This document shows, piece after piece, positions 1 to 9,506 of a stretch of 64,000 bases of DNA. A model generated the notes under the pieces. The model was not told the DNA's origin and made no database searches. It worked only from the letters and a program-made list of their open reading frames with translations. The stretch covers positions 434,001 to 498,000 of the forward strand of contig NZ_JASAUZ010000001.1 of NCBI RefSeq assembly GCF_030162935.1, in the 5' to 3' direction. The position numbers were made by a program, and so were the translations under genes. Within the stretch, counting starts at the first letter, position 1, and every line of letters starts with the position of its first letter. This DNA is from Comamonas halotolerans (GTDB lineage Bacteria; Pseudomonadota; Gammaproteobacteria; Burkholderiales; Burkholderiaceae_C).

Positions 1-79
1 TGCAATTATCTGCTGAGCACTCTATCCACCATTCTCTGTCGGCATACTGCACCCATAATTTGTGAGAAACAACGCCACC

Positions 80-664
80 ATGACTACCACTCACCTGTTG
101 TATTTGCACGGCTTCCGCTCGTCGCCGCAGTCGACCAAGGCACGCACCATGGCGCAATATGTGCAAACACAGCACCCAAAAGTGCAGTGGTTTTGCCCTC
201 AGCTACCCCCATCCCCCAAAGAAGCCATGAGCATGGTCATGGCTGAGGTGCAAGACTGGCCATCAGAACAAATGGCCGTGGTGGGATCATCACTGGGGGG
301 CTTTTACGCCACCTGGGTGGCACACCAGAAACACTGCAAATCCGTGCTCCTCAACCCTGCCGTGTATCCCGAACACACTTTGGCGCAGCACATTGGCCAG
401 CAAACCCATTGGCACAATCCAGAAGAGGCATTTTTTTTCAAACCCGAATACATCCAGCAATTGCGCGATCTGAGCTTGCGAGACCAGCCTGCCACAGCCG
501 CACAGCTCGGTATCTTTGCCAAAGGCGATGAAGTACTGGACTGGCGTCAAATGGTGGCCCGCTATCCGGAAGCAGAACAGCTTGTCCTCGAAGGCGGTGA
601 CCATGCCATCAGCGACTTTGAGATCCACCTCTCCCGCATACTCGATTTTCTCGACCTAGCCTGA
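80..664 (+). CDS. YqiA-like alpha/beta-fold esterase
   Basis: A 194-residue protein of the YqiA/UPF0227 esterase family, a short cytoplasmic alpha/beta hydrolase that acts on small acyl esters; its physiological substrate is unknown. The N-terminus carries the oxyanion-type HGF motif (LYLHGFRSSP), followed by the nucleophile elbow VGSSLGG, then GDEVLDW with the probable catalytic Asp and GGDHAISDF with the probable catalytic His. This triad order and the short length fit the family. The ATG at 80 is chosen over an upstream GTG at 62 because the family begins directly before the first strand and GAGAAAC lies just upstream. The next gene is the RNase, 180 bases away, a pairing I recall from other Comamonadaceae. 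Confidence 0.82.
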   Translation: MTTTHLLYLHGFRSSPQSTKARTMAQYVQTQHPKVQWFCPQLPPSPKEAMSMVMAEVQDWPSEQMAVVGSSLGGFYATWVAHQKHCKSVLLNPAVYPEHTLAQHIGQQTHWHNPEEAFFFKPEYIQQLRDLSLRDQPATAAQLGIFAKGDEVLDWRQMVARYPEAEQLVLEGGDHAISDFEIHLSRILDFLDLA

Positions 665-844
665 CTGCACCCCAGTTCATGCATCGACGGTACTGCCATG
701 TGCGGTGCTACGCCCTTTTCTCTGGCGTGCTCCTCATACATACCCGCACGGACTGCAGTCTCTCATCACCAACACCCTACCCATGCACAAACTGCGAGGC
801 AAGCAGCCTCAGGGGGAAATATGTGACATGGGACAATTCACCTT

Positions 845-2920
845 ATGCACGCATTGTTTGAAGATGCCGGTAAATTTTTGGCCGGCCGTATCCTGTCTGA
901 GGCCGATGCCTCGTCCCAAATTGAGCTTGGCACGGGTAAACGTGTCAAAGTCAAGGCCGCCAACATCTTGCTCAAGTTCGACAAGCCTGAGCCTGCCGAT
1001 CTGATTGCCAAGGCAGAAGCCATTGCCAGCACCGTGGAGCTGGATCTGGCGTGGGAGTTCGCACCTGAAGAAGAATTTGGTTTTGCAGACATTGCGCGCG
1101 ACTATTTCTCAGAGAATGCCCCTCTGGCCGAGCAGGCGGGCATGTTGTTTGCGCTTTACGGCGCTCCACACTATTTCCGCCGCGCAGGCAAAGGTCGCTT
1201 CAAGAAAGCGCCTGCAGAAATCCTTCAGCAGGCCTTGGCTGCCATCGAGAAGAAAAAGCAAATCCAGGCGCAAATTGAAGCCTGGGCACAAGAACTGGTC
1301 TCTGGCGTCACCCCGCAAGCCATACGCGAGCAGCTCTACAAAATTCTGTTCAAGCCTGACAAAAACGCGCCTGAGTACAAGGCAGTGGTCGAAGCCAGCC
1401 GCAGCGCGCAAAAAGCGCCGCTGGAGTTGCTCCAGGCTGCAGGAGCGATCGACTCAGCCTACCAGTTTCACTGGAAGCGTTTTCTGTTTGAAAACTTCCC
1501 CAAAGGCACACGTTTCCCGGAAATCACAGCGCCACAGCCTCCGTCTGATTTGCCGCTGGCCAATGTGCAGGCCTACTCCATCGACGATTCGATGACCACG
1601 GAAATCGATGATGCGCTGTCGGTACAAGGCCTGGGGACAGGCTCTGTCACGCTGGGCATTCACATTGCTGCACCTGGTCTGGCTATCGAGCCCGGCTCCG
1701 ACCTCGACAAGCTGGGCCGCTCGCGCCTGTCCACGGTCTACATGCCAGGCTACAAAATCACCATGCTGCCCGATGAAGTTGTGCAGATCTATACACTGGA
1801 CGAAGGCCGCGCCAACCCGGCTGTCTCGCTGTACGTGACCTATGACGAAACCACTTTGGAGGTGAAAGAAAAAGTCACCAAGCTTGAGCGTGTGCCTGTT
1901 GTGGTCAACTTCCGCCATGACAAGCTGGACCATATCGTCACTGAACAATGGCTGGCAGACCCACAACTCGAAGTGGAAGGCACTCCGGCCAATCTTGCCG
2001 AGCGCCGCCAGGAATTGATGTTCTTGCACCGTCTGGCCCTGCACCTGAAAGCAGGCCGCGAAGAAGTGCGTGGCAAACCAGAGAACTTCTCCCGCCCTGA
2101 CTATACCTTCCGCCTGGAAGGCAATGACGGCAACGAACCCCAAGGCAATGAAACCGTGAGCATCACCGTGCGTAAGCGAGGTGCTCCGCTGGACCTGATC
2201 GTGGCTGAGGCCGCCATCGTTGCCAATAGCACCTGGGGCTCGTGGATGGCGGACATCGGCGTGCCCGGCATCTACCGCAGCCAGGCCAGCATGGCCCCTG
2301 GCGTGAAGGTACGTATGTCCACCAAGGCTTTGCCACATGCAGGCATTGGTGTCAAAAGCTATTCATGGGCTACCTCTCCACTGCGCCGTTATGTTGATCT
2401 GGTCAATCAGTGGCAAATCATTGCATGTGCCCGCCATGGTGCTACAGCAGCCCTGGCAGCCCCGTTCAAGCCCAAGGACGCCGAACTGTTTGGCATCATC
2501 AGCAGCTTTGACGGCGCTTACAGTGCCTACAACGGCTACCAAGCAGGCATGGAGCGCTTTTGGACATTGAAGTATCTGGAACAAAACCAGATCACAGAAG
2601 TGGATGCCGCAGTCATCAAGGACAACGGCCCCAACGGTATCCTGGTTCGCGCAGACACTCTGCCATTGGTTATCAGCATCGCAGGAGCCCAAGGACTGCC
2701 ACGCGGCGCACGTGTACGTGTCAAACTGGGCGAAATTGACGAAATTACGTTGGATATTCACGGCACCGTGACAGAACGGCTGGACGACCCCAACGATGAC
2801 AGCGATGATGCTCCGCTTGATGACGTTGCCGAAGACGATGAGACCGAAGCAGGTCCCATCGCCATTGCGGTGGATGTCAATGAAGCTGACAACACCAGCG
2901 CTGATAATTCCAATTCGTGA
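845..2920 (+). CDS. RNase II / RNB-domain 3'-5' exoribonuclease
   Basis: A 691-residue RNB-family exoribonuclease that degrades single-stranded RNA processively from the 3' end. The catalytic RNB core starts in the middle of the protein. Its signature SIDDSMTTEIDDAL (about residues 243-256) supplies the clustered Asp residues that bind the catalytic metal, and it is followed by GIHIAAPGLAI and STVYMPGYKITMLP. The C-terminus ends in an acidic tail rich in Asp and Glu after an S1-like segment. Upstream cold-shock domains are poorly conserved, as in the shortened betaproteobacterial forms. Its stop overlaps the GTG start of the TonB-family gene by four bases (GTGA), so the two are probably translationally coupled. 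I leave the symbol empty because RNase II and RNase R-like forms are not separable here. Confidence 0.88.
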   Translation: MHALFEDAGKFLAGRILSEADASSQIELGTGKRVKVKAANILLKFDKPEPADLIAKAEAIASTVELDLAWEFAPEEEFGFADIARDYFSENAPLAEQAGMLFALYGAPHYFRRAGKGRFKKAPAEILQQALAAIEKKKQIQAQIEAWAQELVSGVTPQAIREQLYKILFKPDKNAPEYKAVVEASRSAQKAPLELLQAAGAIDSAYQFHWKRFLFENFPKGTRFPEITAPQPPSDLPLANVQAYSIDDSMTTEIDDALSVQGLGTGSVTLGIHIAAPGLAIEPGSDLDKLGRSRLSTVYMPGYKITMLPDEVVQIYTLDEGRANPAVSLYVTYDETTLEVKEKVTKLERVPVVVNFRHDKLDHIVTEQWLADPQLEVEGTPANLAERRQELMFLHRLALHLKAGREEVRGKPENFSRPDYTFRLEGNDGNEPQGNETVSITVRKRGAPLDLIVAEAAIVANSTWGSWMADIGVPGIYRSQASMAPGVKVRMSTKALPHAGIGVKSYSWATSPLRRYVDLVNQWQIIACARHGATAALAAPFKPKDAELFGIISSFDGAYSAYNGYQAGMERFWTLKYLEQNQITEVDAAVIKDNGPNGILVRADTLPLVISIAGAQGLPRGARVRVKLGEIDEITLDIHGTVTERLDDPNDDSDDAPLDDVAEDDETEAGPIAIAVDVNEADNTSADNSNS

Positions 2921-3777
2921 AACTTCCTGCCGCGTTCCACTCAATGTCTACTCTCACCCTCACCTTGGGGGTGTCGATTGCCATTCACGCTGCTTTGCTC
3001 ACTGTGCGCTTTGTTGCGCCAGAGCAATTCAACCGCGTCTTCCAAGACACCCCGCTAGAGGTGATACTGGTCAACGCGCACACCCAGGAGCGACCGGAAA
3101 AAGCCCAGGCCATCGCCCAGGCCGCATTGGCAGGGGGCGGCGATGCTGCGCAGGGGCGAGCAAGTAGCCCGCTCCCCTACTCTGCACTCACAACCATTGG
3201 CGATGATTTTGAAGAGCGCCAGAAAAGGCTGGATGCCATGCAGGAGCAGCAAGCTGTCATGCTGACGCAGTTGCGCAAACAGCTGTCTTCCATGCCGCAA
3301 TTTGACCCGCGCCAGCAATCTGCCCAGCAAGACCGCGAGCAACAGGAGCAAAAACGCAAGCAGCTCATCAAGCTGCTGGCTGAAATTGAAAAGCGCATTA
3401 ACGAAGAAAACGCCCGCCCCAAAAAGCGCTACATCAGCCCCGCCACCCGCGAAGAGGTGTATGCCGTGTACTACGATGGACTGCGCCGTAAAGTCGAGGA
3501 CAAAGGCACGGAAAACTTTCCCGAGCACAACGGCAAAAAGCTCTATGGCGAGCTGGTCATGGTACTCACGGTGAATCACGATGGACGCGTGCTGGAAACC
3601 GAGATTGTGCAAGGCTCCGGTAACCGCCAACTGGACACACGCGCCCAGGCCATTGCCCGCGCTGCCGGTCCGTTTGGCCACTTCGGTCCAGCCATGCGCG
3701 CCAAGGCCGATCAGATTGCCGTGGTGTCTCGCTTTAATTTCACCCGTGAGCAAACGCTGGAGACCAACGTTCGTTAA
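2917..3777 (+). CDS. TonB-family energy transducer-like protein
   Basis: A 286-residue protein with one N-terminal membrane anchor (about residues 10-30, LTLTLGVSIAIHAALL). A long Gln/Glu/Arg-rich, probably coiled-coil periplasmic segment follows (about 95-170). A C-terminal TonB-like domain (about 205-280) contains GELVMVLTVNHDGRVLETEIV and ends in SRFNFTRE. TonB proteins pass the proton motive force from ExbBD to outer-membrane transporters, but no exbB or exbD lies nearby, so this may be a TolA/TonB-like protein with another role. The start is a GTG overlapping the RNase stop; an alternative ATG at 2944 would shorten the N-terminus by nine residues. The gene sits just before aroE. Confidence 0.78.
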   Translation: MKLPAAFHSMSTLTLTLGVSIAIHAALLTVRFVAPEQFNRVFQDTPLEVILVNAHTQERPEKAQAIAQAALAGGGDAAQGRASSPLPYSALTTIGDDFEERQKRLDAMQEQQAVMLTQLRKQLSSMPQFDPRQQSAQQDREQQEQKRKQLIKLLAEIEKRINEENARPKKRYISPATREEVYAVYYDGLRRKVEDKGTENFPEHNGKKLYGELVMVLTVNHDGRVLETEIVQGSGNRQLDTRAQAIARAAGPFGHFGPAMRAKADQIAVVSRFNFTREQTLETNVR

Positions 3778-3825
3778 AACGGCAGGCTTGCCCCTGCTTT
3801 GCGCCCACGCCTAACATCGCTACTC

Positions 3826-4683
3826 ATGCCATCAAATATCGACACGTACTGCGTCATGGGCAACCCTGTCGTACACAGCCGCTCCCCCTGGATTCACTCG
3901 CGCTTTGCCCAGCTGACTCAACAAATGCTGCGATACGAGCGCCGCCTGGTGCCGCTGGAGGGTTTTGCCGAAGATTTGGAGCGCTACATCGCGGCAGGTG
4001 GCAAGGGCTGCAATGTGACAGTTCCTTTCAAGCTTGACGCTGCCAAGGCTGCCCACAGCCAAAGCCCTCGCGTGGCTTTGGCCGCAGCCGCAAACACCTT
4101 GGTGATTGGTGCGGATGGTCACATCCACGCTGACAATACCGATGGTCTTGGCCTGGTGGCTGACATTTCGCGCAATGCCGGCGTCACCATTGCAGGAGCC
4201 GATGTGCTGCTGATTGGTGCTGGCGGTGCGGCCGCTGGTGTGCTGGGGCCGCTGCTGGAGCAGAACCCGCGCAGCATCACTGTCTGCAACCGCACCTTCT
4301 CCAAAGCACAGAGCTTGGTTGATCAACACACGACCTTGGCCCAGCAGCACCAGGTGCACTTGCAAGCACGCCCTCTGAATGCTTTGACGGATAGCTTTGA
4401 CATCGTCATCAACGGCACAGCAGCCAGCCTGCAAGGAGCAGGTATCCCCGTGCCTGCCACCGTACTGCGTCCAAGCAGCTTGGCCTACGACATGATGTAC
4501 GGCGTATCAGCACAGCCTTTCCTCGACTGGGCAGCCCAACACGGGGCCATCGGCCGCGACGGTCTGGGCATGTTGGTGGAGCAGGCCGCTGAGTCTTTCG
4601 CTTTATGGCGTGGTGTGCGCCCCGCGTCGCAGCAGGTGTTGCAAGAGCTGCGCACATTGCTTGCCCAAGAAGCTCAGGCATGA
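3826..4683 (+). CDS. aroE: shikimate dehydrogenase
   Basis: AroE, 285 residues, reduces 3-dehydroshikimate to shikimate with NADPH in the cytoplasm, the fourth step of aromatic amino-acid synthesis. Visible motifs are the substrate-binding NPVVHSRSPWIHSRF at the N-terminus, GCNVTVPFK with the catalytic Lys, NTDGLGL with the catalytic Asp, and the nucleotide-binding loop IGAGGAAAGV. A C-terminal DGLGMLVEQAAESFALW segment is also typical. The ATG at 3826 gives a normal N-terminus; a TTG at 3799 would add nine residues without support. Its TGA overlaps the mtgA ATG (ATGA). Confidence 0.95.
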   Translation: MPSNIDTYCVMGNPVVHSRSPWIHSRFAQLTQQMLRYERRLVPLEGFAEDLERYIAAGGKGCNVTVPFKLDAAKAAHSQSPRVALAAAANTLVIGADGHIHADNTDGLGLVADISRNAGVTIAGADVLLIGAGGAAAGVLGPLLEQNPRSITVCNRTFSKAQSLVDQHTTLAQQHQVHLQARPLNALTDSFDIVINGTAASLQGAGIPVPATVLRPSSLAYDMMYGVSAQPFLDWAAQHGAIGRDGLGMLVEQAAESFALWRGVRPASQQVLQELRTLLAQEAQA

Positions 4684-5399
4684 AAGTCTTGCGCCAATGG
4701 CTGGTGTTTGTATTGTGTGCGGCTCTGGTCTTGCAGCTGTTTTTTGTCCTGCGCATTGCTGCAGCAGCTTGGTGGGACCCGCAATCCACCAGCTTGCAGC
4801 GCTCTGAGATGTGGCGCATCTGGCACCAAAGTGCACAGCAACGCCCCTGGAAACAGCAGTGGGTGGACTACGACCGGATTTCCGCACATCTCAAACGCGC
4901 TGTTCTCACAGCAGAAGACGATGGGTTTGTGGAACACGATGGCGTCCAGTGGGATGCTATCGAGCGTGCCTGGGAGCGCAACCAGAAAGCACTGGAAAAA
5001 GCTCAGGCCAAACCCAATGCCAAGCCCGCCAAAATTTATGGTGGCTCCACCATCACCCAGCAATTGGCAAAAAATCTTTTGCTCTCCGGTGAGCGCAGCT
5101 TTTTGCGTAAAGGCCAGGAGTTCTTGCTGGCCCATACACTGGAGCTGCTGCTGAGCAAGCAGCGCATTCTGGAGATCTATCTCAACAATGTTGAGTGGGG
5201 ACAAGGCATTTTTGGTGCAGAAGCAGCCGCACGCCATTACTTCCGCAAAAGCGCTGCCCAATTGAGCGCTGCAGAGGCAGCCCGCCTTGCTGTCATGCTG
5301 CCTCGTCCACGATATTACGAGCTCAACCCACAATCTCGCTATCTGCAATCGCGCAGCAATGCCATCTTGCGCCGTATGGCAGCCACTGCGCTGCCTTGA
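4680..5399 (+). CDS. mtgA: monofunctional peptidoglycan glycosyltransferase
   Basis: MtgA, 239 residues, is a GT51 transglycosylase that polymerises lipid II into glycan strands at the outer face of the inner membrane. One N-terminal transmembrane helix (about residues 5-27) anchors it. The family motifs follow in order: EDDGFVEHDGVQWDAI with the catalytic Glu, YGGSTITQQLAKN, RKGQEFLLAHTLE, KQRILEIYLNNVEWGQG and AARLAVMLPRPRYY. There is no transpeptidase domain, which separates it from bifunctional PBPs. The start overlaps the aroE stop by four bases, indicating coupling. It supports the cell-wall role of the larger dcw cluster downstream on the other strand. Confidence 0.93.
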   Translation: MKVLRQWLVFVLCAALVLQLFFVLRIAAAAWWDPQSTSLQRSEMWRIWHQSAQQRPWKQQWVDYDRISAHLKRAVLTAEDDGFVEHDGVQWDAIERAWERNQKALEKAQAKPNAKPAKIYGGSTITQQLAKNLLLSGERSFLRKGQEFLLAHTLELLLSKQRILEIYLNNVEWGQGIFGAEAAARHYFRKSAAQLSAAEAARLAVMLPRPRYYELNPQSRYLQSRSNAILRRMAATALP

Positions 5400-5491
5400 G
5401 GGGCGCGTATCATGCTCCAGTAGCACAGCCTGATTTCTTGGCTGCGTACACAACCCGGCGCTGACAGCGCCTGTGCTCACACATTGTTTTC

Positions 5492-6049
5492 ATGCGAATT
5501 CTTGGTATTGACCCCGGCTTGCAAACCACCGGCTTTGGCGTGATTGAACGCGATGGTCAGCAGCTGCGTTACATCGCCAGCGGCACCATTCGCACCACTC
5601 GCACGGGAGGGGTGGAGCTGGGCAATCTGCCTGCACGTCTGAAGATTCTGTATGAAGGCATCAACGAAGTCGTAGCACGCTACGAGCCTGAAATAGCAGC
5701 CATCGAAATTGTCTTTGTGAATGTGAACCCGCAGTCCACTTTGCTGCTGGGCCAGGCACGTGGCGCTGCGCTCACAGCCTTGGTCACCAATGATTTACCC
5801 GTGGCCGAATACACTGCCTTGCAGATGAAAAAAGCCATCACCGGCCATGGACGTGCTGCCAAGTCGCAAATACAGGAAATGGTCAAGCGCATGCTAAGTT
5901 TGCCGGGTCTTCCCGGTACCGATGCGGCGGATGCCCTGGGGTTGGCCATCACGCACGCACACGCTGGAGCCATGCTGCACAAGCTGGGACAAGAAAACAC
6001 CCTCAACCGCAGACAGCACGCCATGCTCAAGGCAGGACGTGCTTACTGA
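5492..6049 (+). CDS. ruvC: Holliday junction resolvase RuvC
   Basis: RuvC, 185 residues, cuts Holliday junctions as a dimer with the RuvAB branch-migration motor. The RNase H-like active site is visible: Asp in [12 protein letters not shown] near the N-terminus, Glu in [12 protein letters not shown], and the C-terminal pair in [16 protein letters not shown]. The junction-binding segment LGQARGAAL and [12 protein letters not shown] are also typical. ruvA and ruvB are not in this window. A probable terminator follows at 6078-6110. Confidence 0.95.
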   Translation: MRILGIDPGLQTTGFGVIERDGQQLRYIASGTIRTTRTGGVELGNLPARLKILYEGINEVVARYEPEIAAIEIVFVNVNPQSTLLLGQARGAALTALVTNDLPVAEYTALQMKKAITGHGRAAKSQIQEMVKRMLSLPGLPGTDAADALGLAITHAHAGAMLHKLGQENTLNRRQHAMLKAGRAY

Positions 6050-6077
6050 AACACTGCATCGACTTGTTGTGCTGCCA

Positions 6078-6110
6078 ACAAAAAACGGCCATTCCGGTCG
6101 CTTTTTTGTT
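6078..6110. terminator. probable terminator between ruvC and the RcnB-like gene
   Basis: An A-rich arm followed by CGGCC, a short loop, then GGTCG with one bulged base and a run of T. Because A and T runs flank the stem it can act in both directions, stopping ruvC and the convergent gene at 6183-6632. Confidence 0.55.
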
Positions 6111-6182
6111 TACATGGTACATGGTTACATTTACATGAAACGACGCACGACAGCAGCCATACAGTTGCGCTATACGCCGCGC

Positions 6183-6632
6183 TCAACGCATACCGTTGAT
6201 GATGAGCTGTGTAATCACCCCCGAGGCAATCGCCACCAGCATGTAGTCGCCACCATATTGCACCCAATGGTAGCCACGTGGCGGTTGATGCAGGCGGTGC
6301 CCTCGCCAGTCATGCACCACATAACGTGCCCCGCGATATTGGTGTGGCAGGTAAGAGCCACGCACCCAGTTGTGCTGCGGCCCCGCCCCTCGATAGTGAC
6401 GCACTGCCGGAGGCGGCGGCGGACGATGACCATGGTGCACACGGGGGCCTGAACGCGGCCCATGCTGCCAGCCGGGATGCTGTGGCCCGTGCTTGGGACC
6501 TTTGGCATGCGGAGCATGCCCATGGTGGCGCGGCCCGCCATGCCCATTGGGTTGTGCTTGCGCCAATGAAGTGGCACCCAAGGCCAGAACAGCAGCAATG
6601 GCTATCGAAGTCGTAAAGCGTTGCAGTGGCAT
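6183..6632 (-). CDS. RcnB-like periplasmic protein
   Basis: A 149-residue protein with a clear Sec signal peptide (basic start, then IAIAAVLALGATSLAQAQ, probable cleavage after AQA). A His/Gly/Pro-rich linker (about residues 28-85) follows, then a C-terminal RcnB/YohN-type domain with YRGARYVVHDWRGHRL, PPRGYHWVQYGGDYMLVA and a hydrophobic ending. E. coli RcnB is a periplasmic factor in nickel and cobalt homeostasis. The His-rich linker would suit metal binding, but no metal exporter lies nearby, so the physiological role is inferred only. AAAGGA lies six bases before the ATG as a ribosome site. Confidence 0.75.
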   Translation of the reverse strand: MPLQRFTTSIAIAAVLALGATSLAQAQPNGHGGPRHHGHAPHAKGPKHGPQHPGWQHGPRSGPRVHHGHRPPPPPAVRHYRGAGPQHNWVRGSYLPHQYRGARYVVHDWRGHRLHQPPRGYHWVQYGGDYMLVAIASGVITQLIINGMR

Positions 6633-6818
6633 GGTGTGTCCTTTCTCACGAAGAGTGGTGCAGCTCCAGTGGCTGCTATGCCCTGATCATGCCCCTAAAC
6701 ACACACGAAAAAATCTAATGCTTCAAGGGTTTACCGAACTTTGCTCAACGCTATGCAGACTTTGCCTGCGCTTTACAGATGCAAGCAACTGAACAGCTTT
6801 GCCCTTGACCTCAGCAAG

Positions 6819-7001
6819 TCAAATCAGCATGAAGCGCGACAAGCCCAGTACTGCAAAGAATGCCAAGCCTGCAATCACGGCCCACTTCAAAATTAGCAAT
6901 CCCCAGCGGCGGTAATGAGGCCGCCCTGTTCCAAGATAAAAGACAAAGGACAGCGCTGAAGCGATCAGCAAAAGAAAAAGCAGCCAGCGAAAAATCAACA
7001 T
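6819..7001 (-). CDS. small two-helix membrane protein, unknown
   Basis: A 60-residue protein beginning MLIFRWLLFLLL, with two hydrophobic helices separated by a short basic turn (GRPHYRRWG). I do not recognise a characterised function. The ATG at 7001 is preferred because the longer reading frame (from 7040) would run into lpxC and adds a non-membrane leader. It lies 32 bases downstream of lpxC on the same strand and could be co-transcribed with it. Confidence 0.6.
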   Translation of the reverse strand: MLIFRWLLFLLLIASALSFVFYLGTGRPHYRRWGLLILKWAVIAGLAFFAVLGLSRFMLI

Positions 7002-7033
7002 GGCTGCTTTATACAGGGTGTTGGCTTGGCCTG

Positions 7034-7957
7034 CTACCAAGCCAGTGCAGTCTGTGCGAAACCGGCTGGCGCCTTGCGCTCGTTGTCAAAAGTGACAAAT
7101 TCCCAGTTTGCATCGTCAGCAAGCACCGCACGAATCAACTGGTTGTTCATGCCATGACCAGAGCGAAATGCGCTGTATGCACCCAGTACGGGATGACCGA
7201 TCACATACAGGTCGCCAATTGCATCCAGAATTTTGTGCTTCACGAACTCATCGTCGTAACGCAGGCCATCACTGTTGAGCACCTTATAGTCGTCCATAAC
7301 GATGGCGTTGTCCAAACCACCGCCCAATGCCAAGCCATTGGTGCGCAGCATTTCCACGTCGCGCGTAAAACCAAAGGTACGGGCACGGGCAATATCACGC
7401 ATGTAATTGCCTTCACCCATGTCGAACTCAAACGACTGGCCAGTGGAGTCCACGGCGGGGTGTGAGAAATCGATGTCGAACTTCAGCTTATAGCCGTGAT
7501 AAGGGTCGAAGCGCGCCCATTTCAGGTTCTTGCCTTCACCTTCACGTACCTCAACGGTTTGCCTGATGCGGATGAACTTTTTGGCTGCATTCTGCAGCTC
7601 GATGCCTGCGCTTTGCAGCAGAAACACGAAGGACGAAGACGATCCATCCAAAATCGGCACTTCTTCCGCAGTGATATCAACGTAGAGATTATCAATCCCC
7701 AAGCCACACAGAGCCGACATCAGATGCTCAATGGTATGCACCTTGGCACTGCCCACACCAATGGTGGAAGCCATGCGTGTATCCACCACAGCCTGGGCAT
7801 TGATGGGGATATCCACTGGCTCAGGCAAGTCCACACGACGGAACACAATGCCGGTGTCAGGCTGCGCTGGGCGCAGCGTCATCTCGACACGTTGGCCGCT
7901 GTGCAGACCCATGCCAACGGCACGGGTGATGGTCTTAATGGTACGTTGCTGGAGCAT
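7034..7957 (-). CDS. lpxC: UDP-3-O-acyl-N-acetylglucosamine deacetylase
   Basis: LpxC, 307 residues, is a cytoplasmic zinc enzyme that removes the acetyl group from UDP-3-O-acyl-GlcNAc, the committed step of lipid A synthesis. Zinc ligands are visible in [11 protein letters not shown] and in [16 protein letters not shown], and the catalytic His in SGHGMNN. Other family signatures are VGMGLHSG near the start, [11 protein letters not shown] and [11 protein letters not shown]. Its presence shows a lipid A-bearing Gram-negative. It lies after ftsZ as in many proteobacteria, separated by about 190 bases and a terminator, so it probably has its own promoter. Confidence 0.96.
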   Translation of the reverse strand: MLQQRTIKTITRAVGMGLHSGQRVEMTLRPAQPDTGIVFRRVDLPEPVDIPINAQAVVDTRMASTIGVGSAKVHTIEHLMSALCGLGIDNLYVDITAEEVPILDGSSSSFVFLLQSAGIELQNAAKKFIRIRQTVEVREGEGKNLKWARFDPYHGYKLKFDIDFSHPAVDSTGQSFEFDMGEGNYMRDIARARTFGFTRDVEMLRTNGLALGGGLDNAIVMDDYKVLNSDGLRYDDEFVKHKILDAIGDLYVIGHPVLGAYSAFRSGHGMNNQLIRAVLADDANWEFVTFDNERKAPAGFAQTALAW

Positions 7958-8095
7958 GTGGCAATTTTACCGGTCAGGGCACTTTTCTTCCCTTTTAAGG
8001 GCATGGAAATATCTATAACGCCCATTAATGAATGACCGTTGACCCCATGGCTGACCCACTGTCTCTCGCACGCACCCAGATAAATAAACGTGACA

Positions 8096-8124
8096 TAAAA
8101 AAACCGAGCCCTGAGGCTCGGTTT
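8096..8124 (-). terminator. rho-independent terminator after ftsZ
   Basis: Read on the minus strand: AACCGAGCC, loop TCAG, GGCTCGGTT, then a run of T. It lies about 25 bases after the ftsZ stop and closes the dcw transcription unit before lpxC. Confidence 0.85.
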
Positions 8125-8146
8125 CTAGCTGGAAGCAGGCATGGCC

Positions 8147-9385
8147 TTAGTCTGCTTGCTTGCGCAGGAAAGCAGGAATCTCCAGGTCATCCATACCTCC
8201 AGAAGACAGTGCATCCACACGGGCCGCCGCCTGGGTACGATTGGTGCGCCATACGCTAGGGACGCTGACGTCACCGTAACCTGCACTGCCCATGGTGGTA
8301 CCGGCTCCTGTAGCACCCACGCTCAGACCGCCCATAGCCGTGGTCGTACCAGCATAAGCGAAGTCACCATCAGTACCCGTACGCAGACCACCTTGCACGA
8401 CCGACATAGCCTGGCGACGTGCGACCGGGCGCGACAAACCTGTGGCCACAACGGTAACGCGAATATCGTCACCCAAGGAGTCATCGTAGGCCGCACCATA
8501 GATGACATGCGCTTCCGGCGAAGCGTAGGCATTGATGGTCGACATGGCCAAGCGCGATTCCGCCAGTTTCAGGCTACCCTTGGCGGCCGTCACCAGCACC
8601 AGCACACCCTTGGCGCCAGACAGGTCAATGCCTTCCAGCAATGGGCAGGCCACGGCTTGTTCTGCAGCGATGCGGGCACGGTCCGGACCGGAAGCTCGGG
8701 CAGTGCCCATCATGGCCTTGCCCGGCTCGCCCATCACAGTACGCACGTCTTCAAAGTCGACGTTCACGTGACCGTATTCGTTGATGATTTCGGCAATACC
8801 ACCCACGGCGTTCTTGAGCACGTCGTTGGCCTGCGCGAAAGCCTCTTCCTGGGTGATGTCATCACCAAGGACTTCCAGCAACTTCTCGTTGAGCACAACG
8901 ATCAGAGAATCCACATTGGCTTCCAGCTCAGTCAGACCACCGTCGGCGTTGGACATACGGCGACCACCTTCCCATTCGAAAGGCTTGGTCACCACACCTA
9001 CGGTCAGGATGCCCATTTCCTTGGCCACGCGTGCAATCACAGGTGCTGCACCCGTGCCGGTACCGCCGCCCATACCTGCTGTGATGAACAACATATGTGC
9101 GCCTTCAATGGCAGCGCGGATGTCATCCACTGCAGCTTCTGCAGCTTCACGGCCCTTGTCAGGCTTGCTGCCAGCGCCCAGGCCGCTTTGACCCAACTGA
9201 ATCGTGCGGTGAGCATTGCTGCGGATCAGCGCTTGTGCGTCGGTATTGGCGCTGACAAATTCAACGCCTTGCACATTGCAAGCAATCATGTGTTCGACGG
9301 CGTTGCTGCCGCCGCCGCCGACACCGATCACCTTGATCTGTGTGCCCTGATTGAATGTTTCGGCTTCGATCATTTCGATGGTCAT
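8147..9385 (-). CDS. ftsZ: cell division protein FtsZ
   Basis: FtsZ, 412 residues, is the tubulin-like GTPase that polymerises into the Z ring at mid-cell. The N-terminal GTPase domain shows VGGGGSNAVEHM and the tubulin signature GMGGGTGTGAAP. The C-terminal linker is Gly/Thr/Ala-rich, and the protein ends in DDLEIPAFLRKQAD, the conserved peptide that binds FtsA and ZipA. The start at 9385 is chosen because AGGAG lies just upstream and it gives the normal MTIEMIE start; the open frame reaches further but the extra part looks non-coding. The 121-base gap after ftsA may hold an internal promoter or ribosome site region. Confidence 0.97.
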   Translation of the reverse strand: MTIEMIEAETFNQGTQIKVIGVGGGGSNAVEHMIACNVQGVEFVSANTDAQALIRSNAHRTIQLGQSGLGAGSKPDKGREAAEAAVDDIRAAIEGAHMLFITAGMGGGTGTGAAPVIARVAKEMGILTVGVVTKPFEWEGGRRMSNADGGLTELEANVDSLIVVLNEKLLEVLGDDITQEEAFAQANDVLKNAVGGIAEIINEYGHVNVDFEDVRTVMGEPGKAMMGTARASGPDRARIAAEQAVACPLLEGIDLSGAKGVLVLVTAAKGSLKLAESRLAMSTINAYASPEAHVIYGAAYDDSLGDDIRVTVVATGLSRPVARRQAMSVVQGGLRTGTDGDFAYAGTTTAMGGLSVGATGAGTTMGSAGYGDVSVPSVWRTNRTQAAARVDALSSGGMDDLEIPAFLRKQAD

Positions 9386-9506
9386 GTTGGTGCTCCTGGA
9401 AATTTTTGAACTGGATTCGCTATATCTGTATGGGTGCGGGGTCTTCGGCGTCGGTATCGGAAATCGGTGGGAGGACCCGTGATGCGCATTCGTCTTGAGC
9501 ACATAG

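Noticed and set aside
8141..9409. Long plus-strand frame opposite ftsZ (422 residues)
   Set aside because: It is the antisense shadow of ftsZ; composition is His/Thr/Arg-rich and carries no recognisable domain, while ftsZ motifs are complete.
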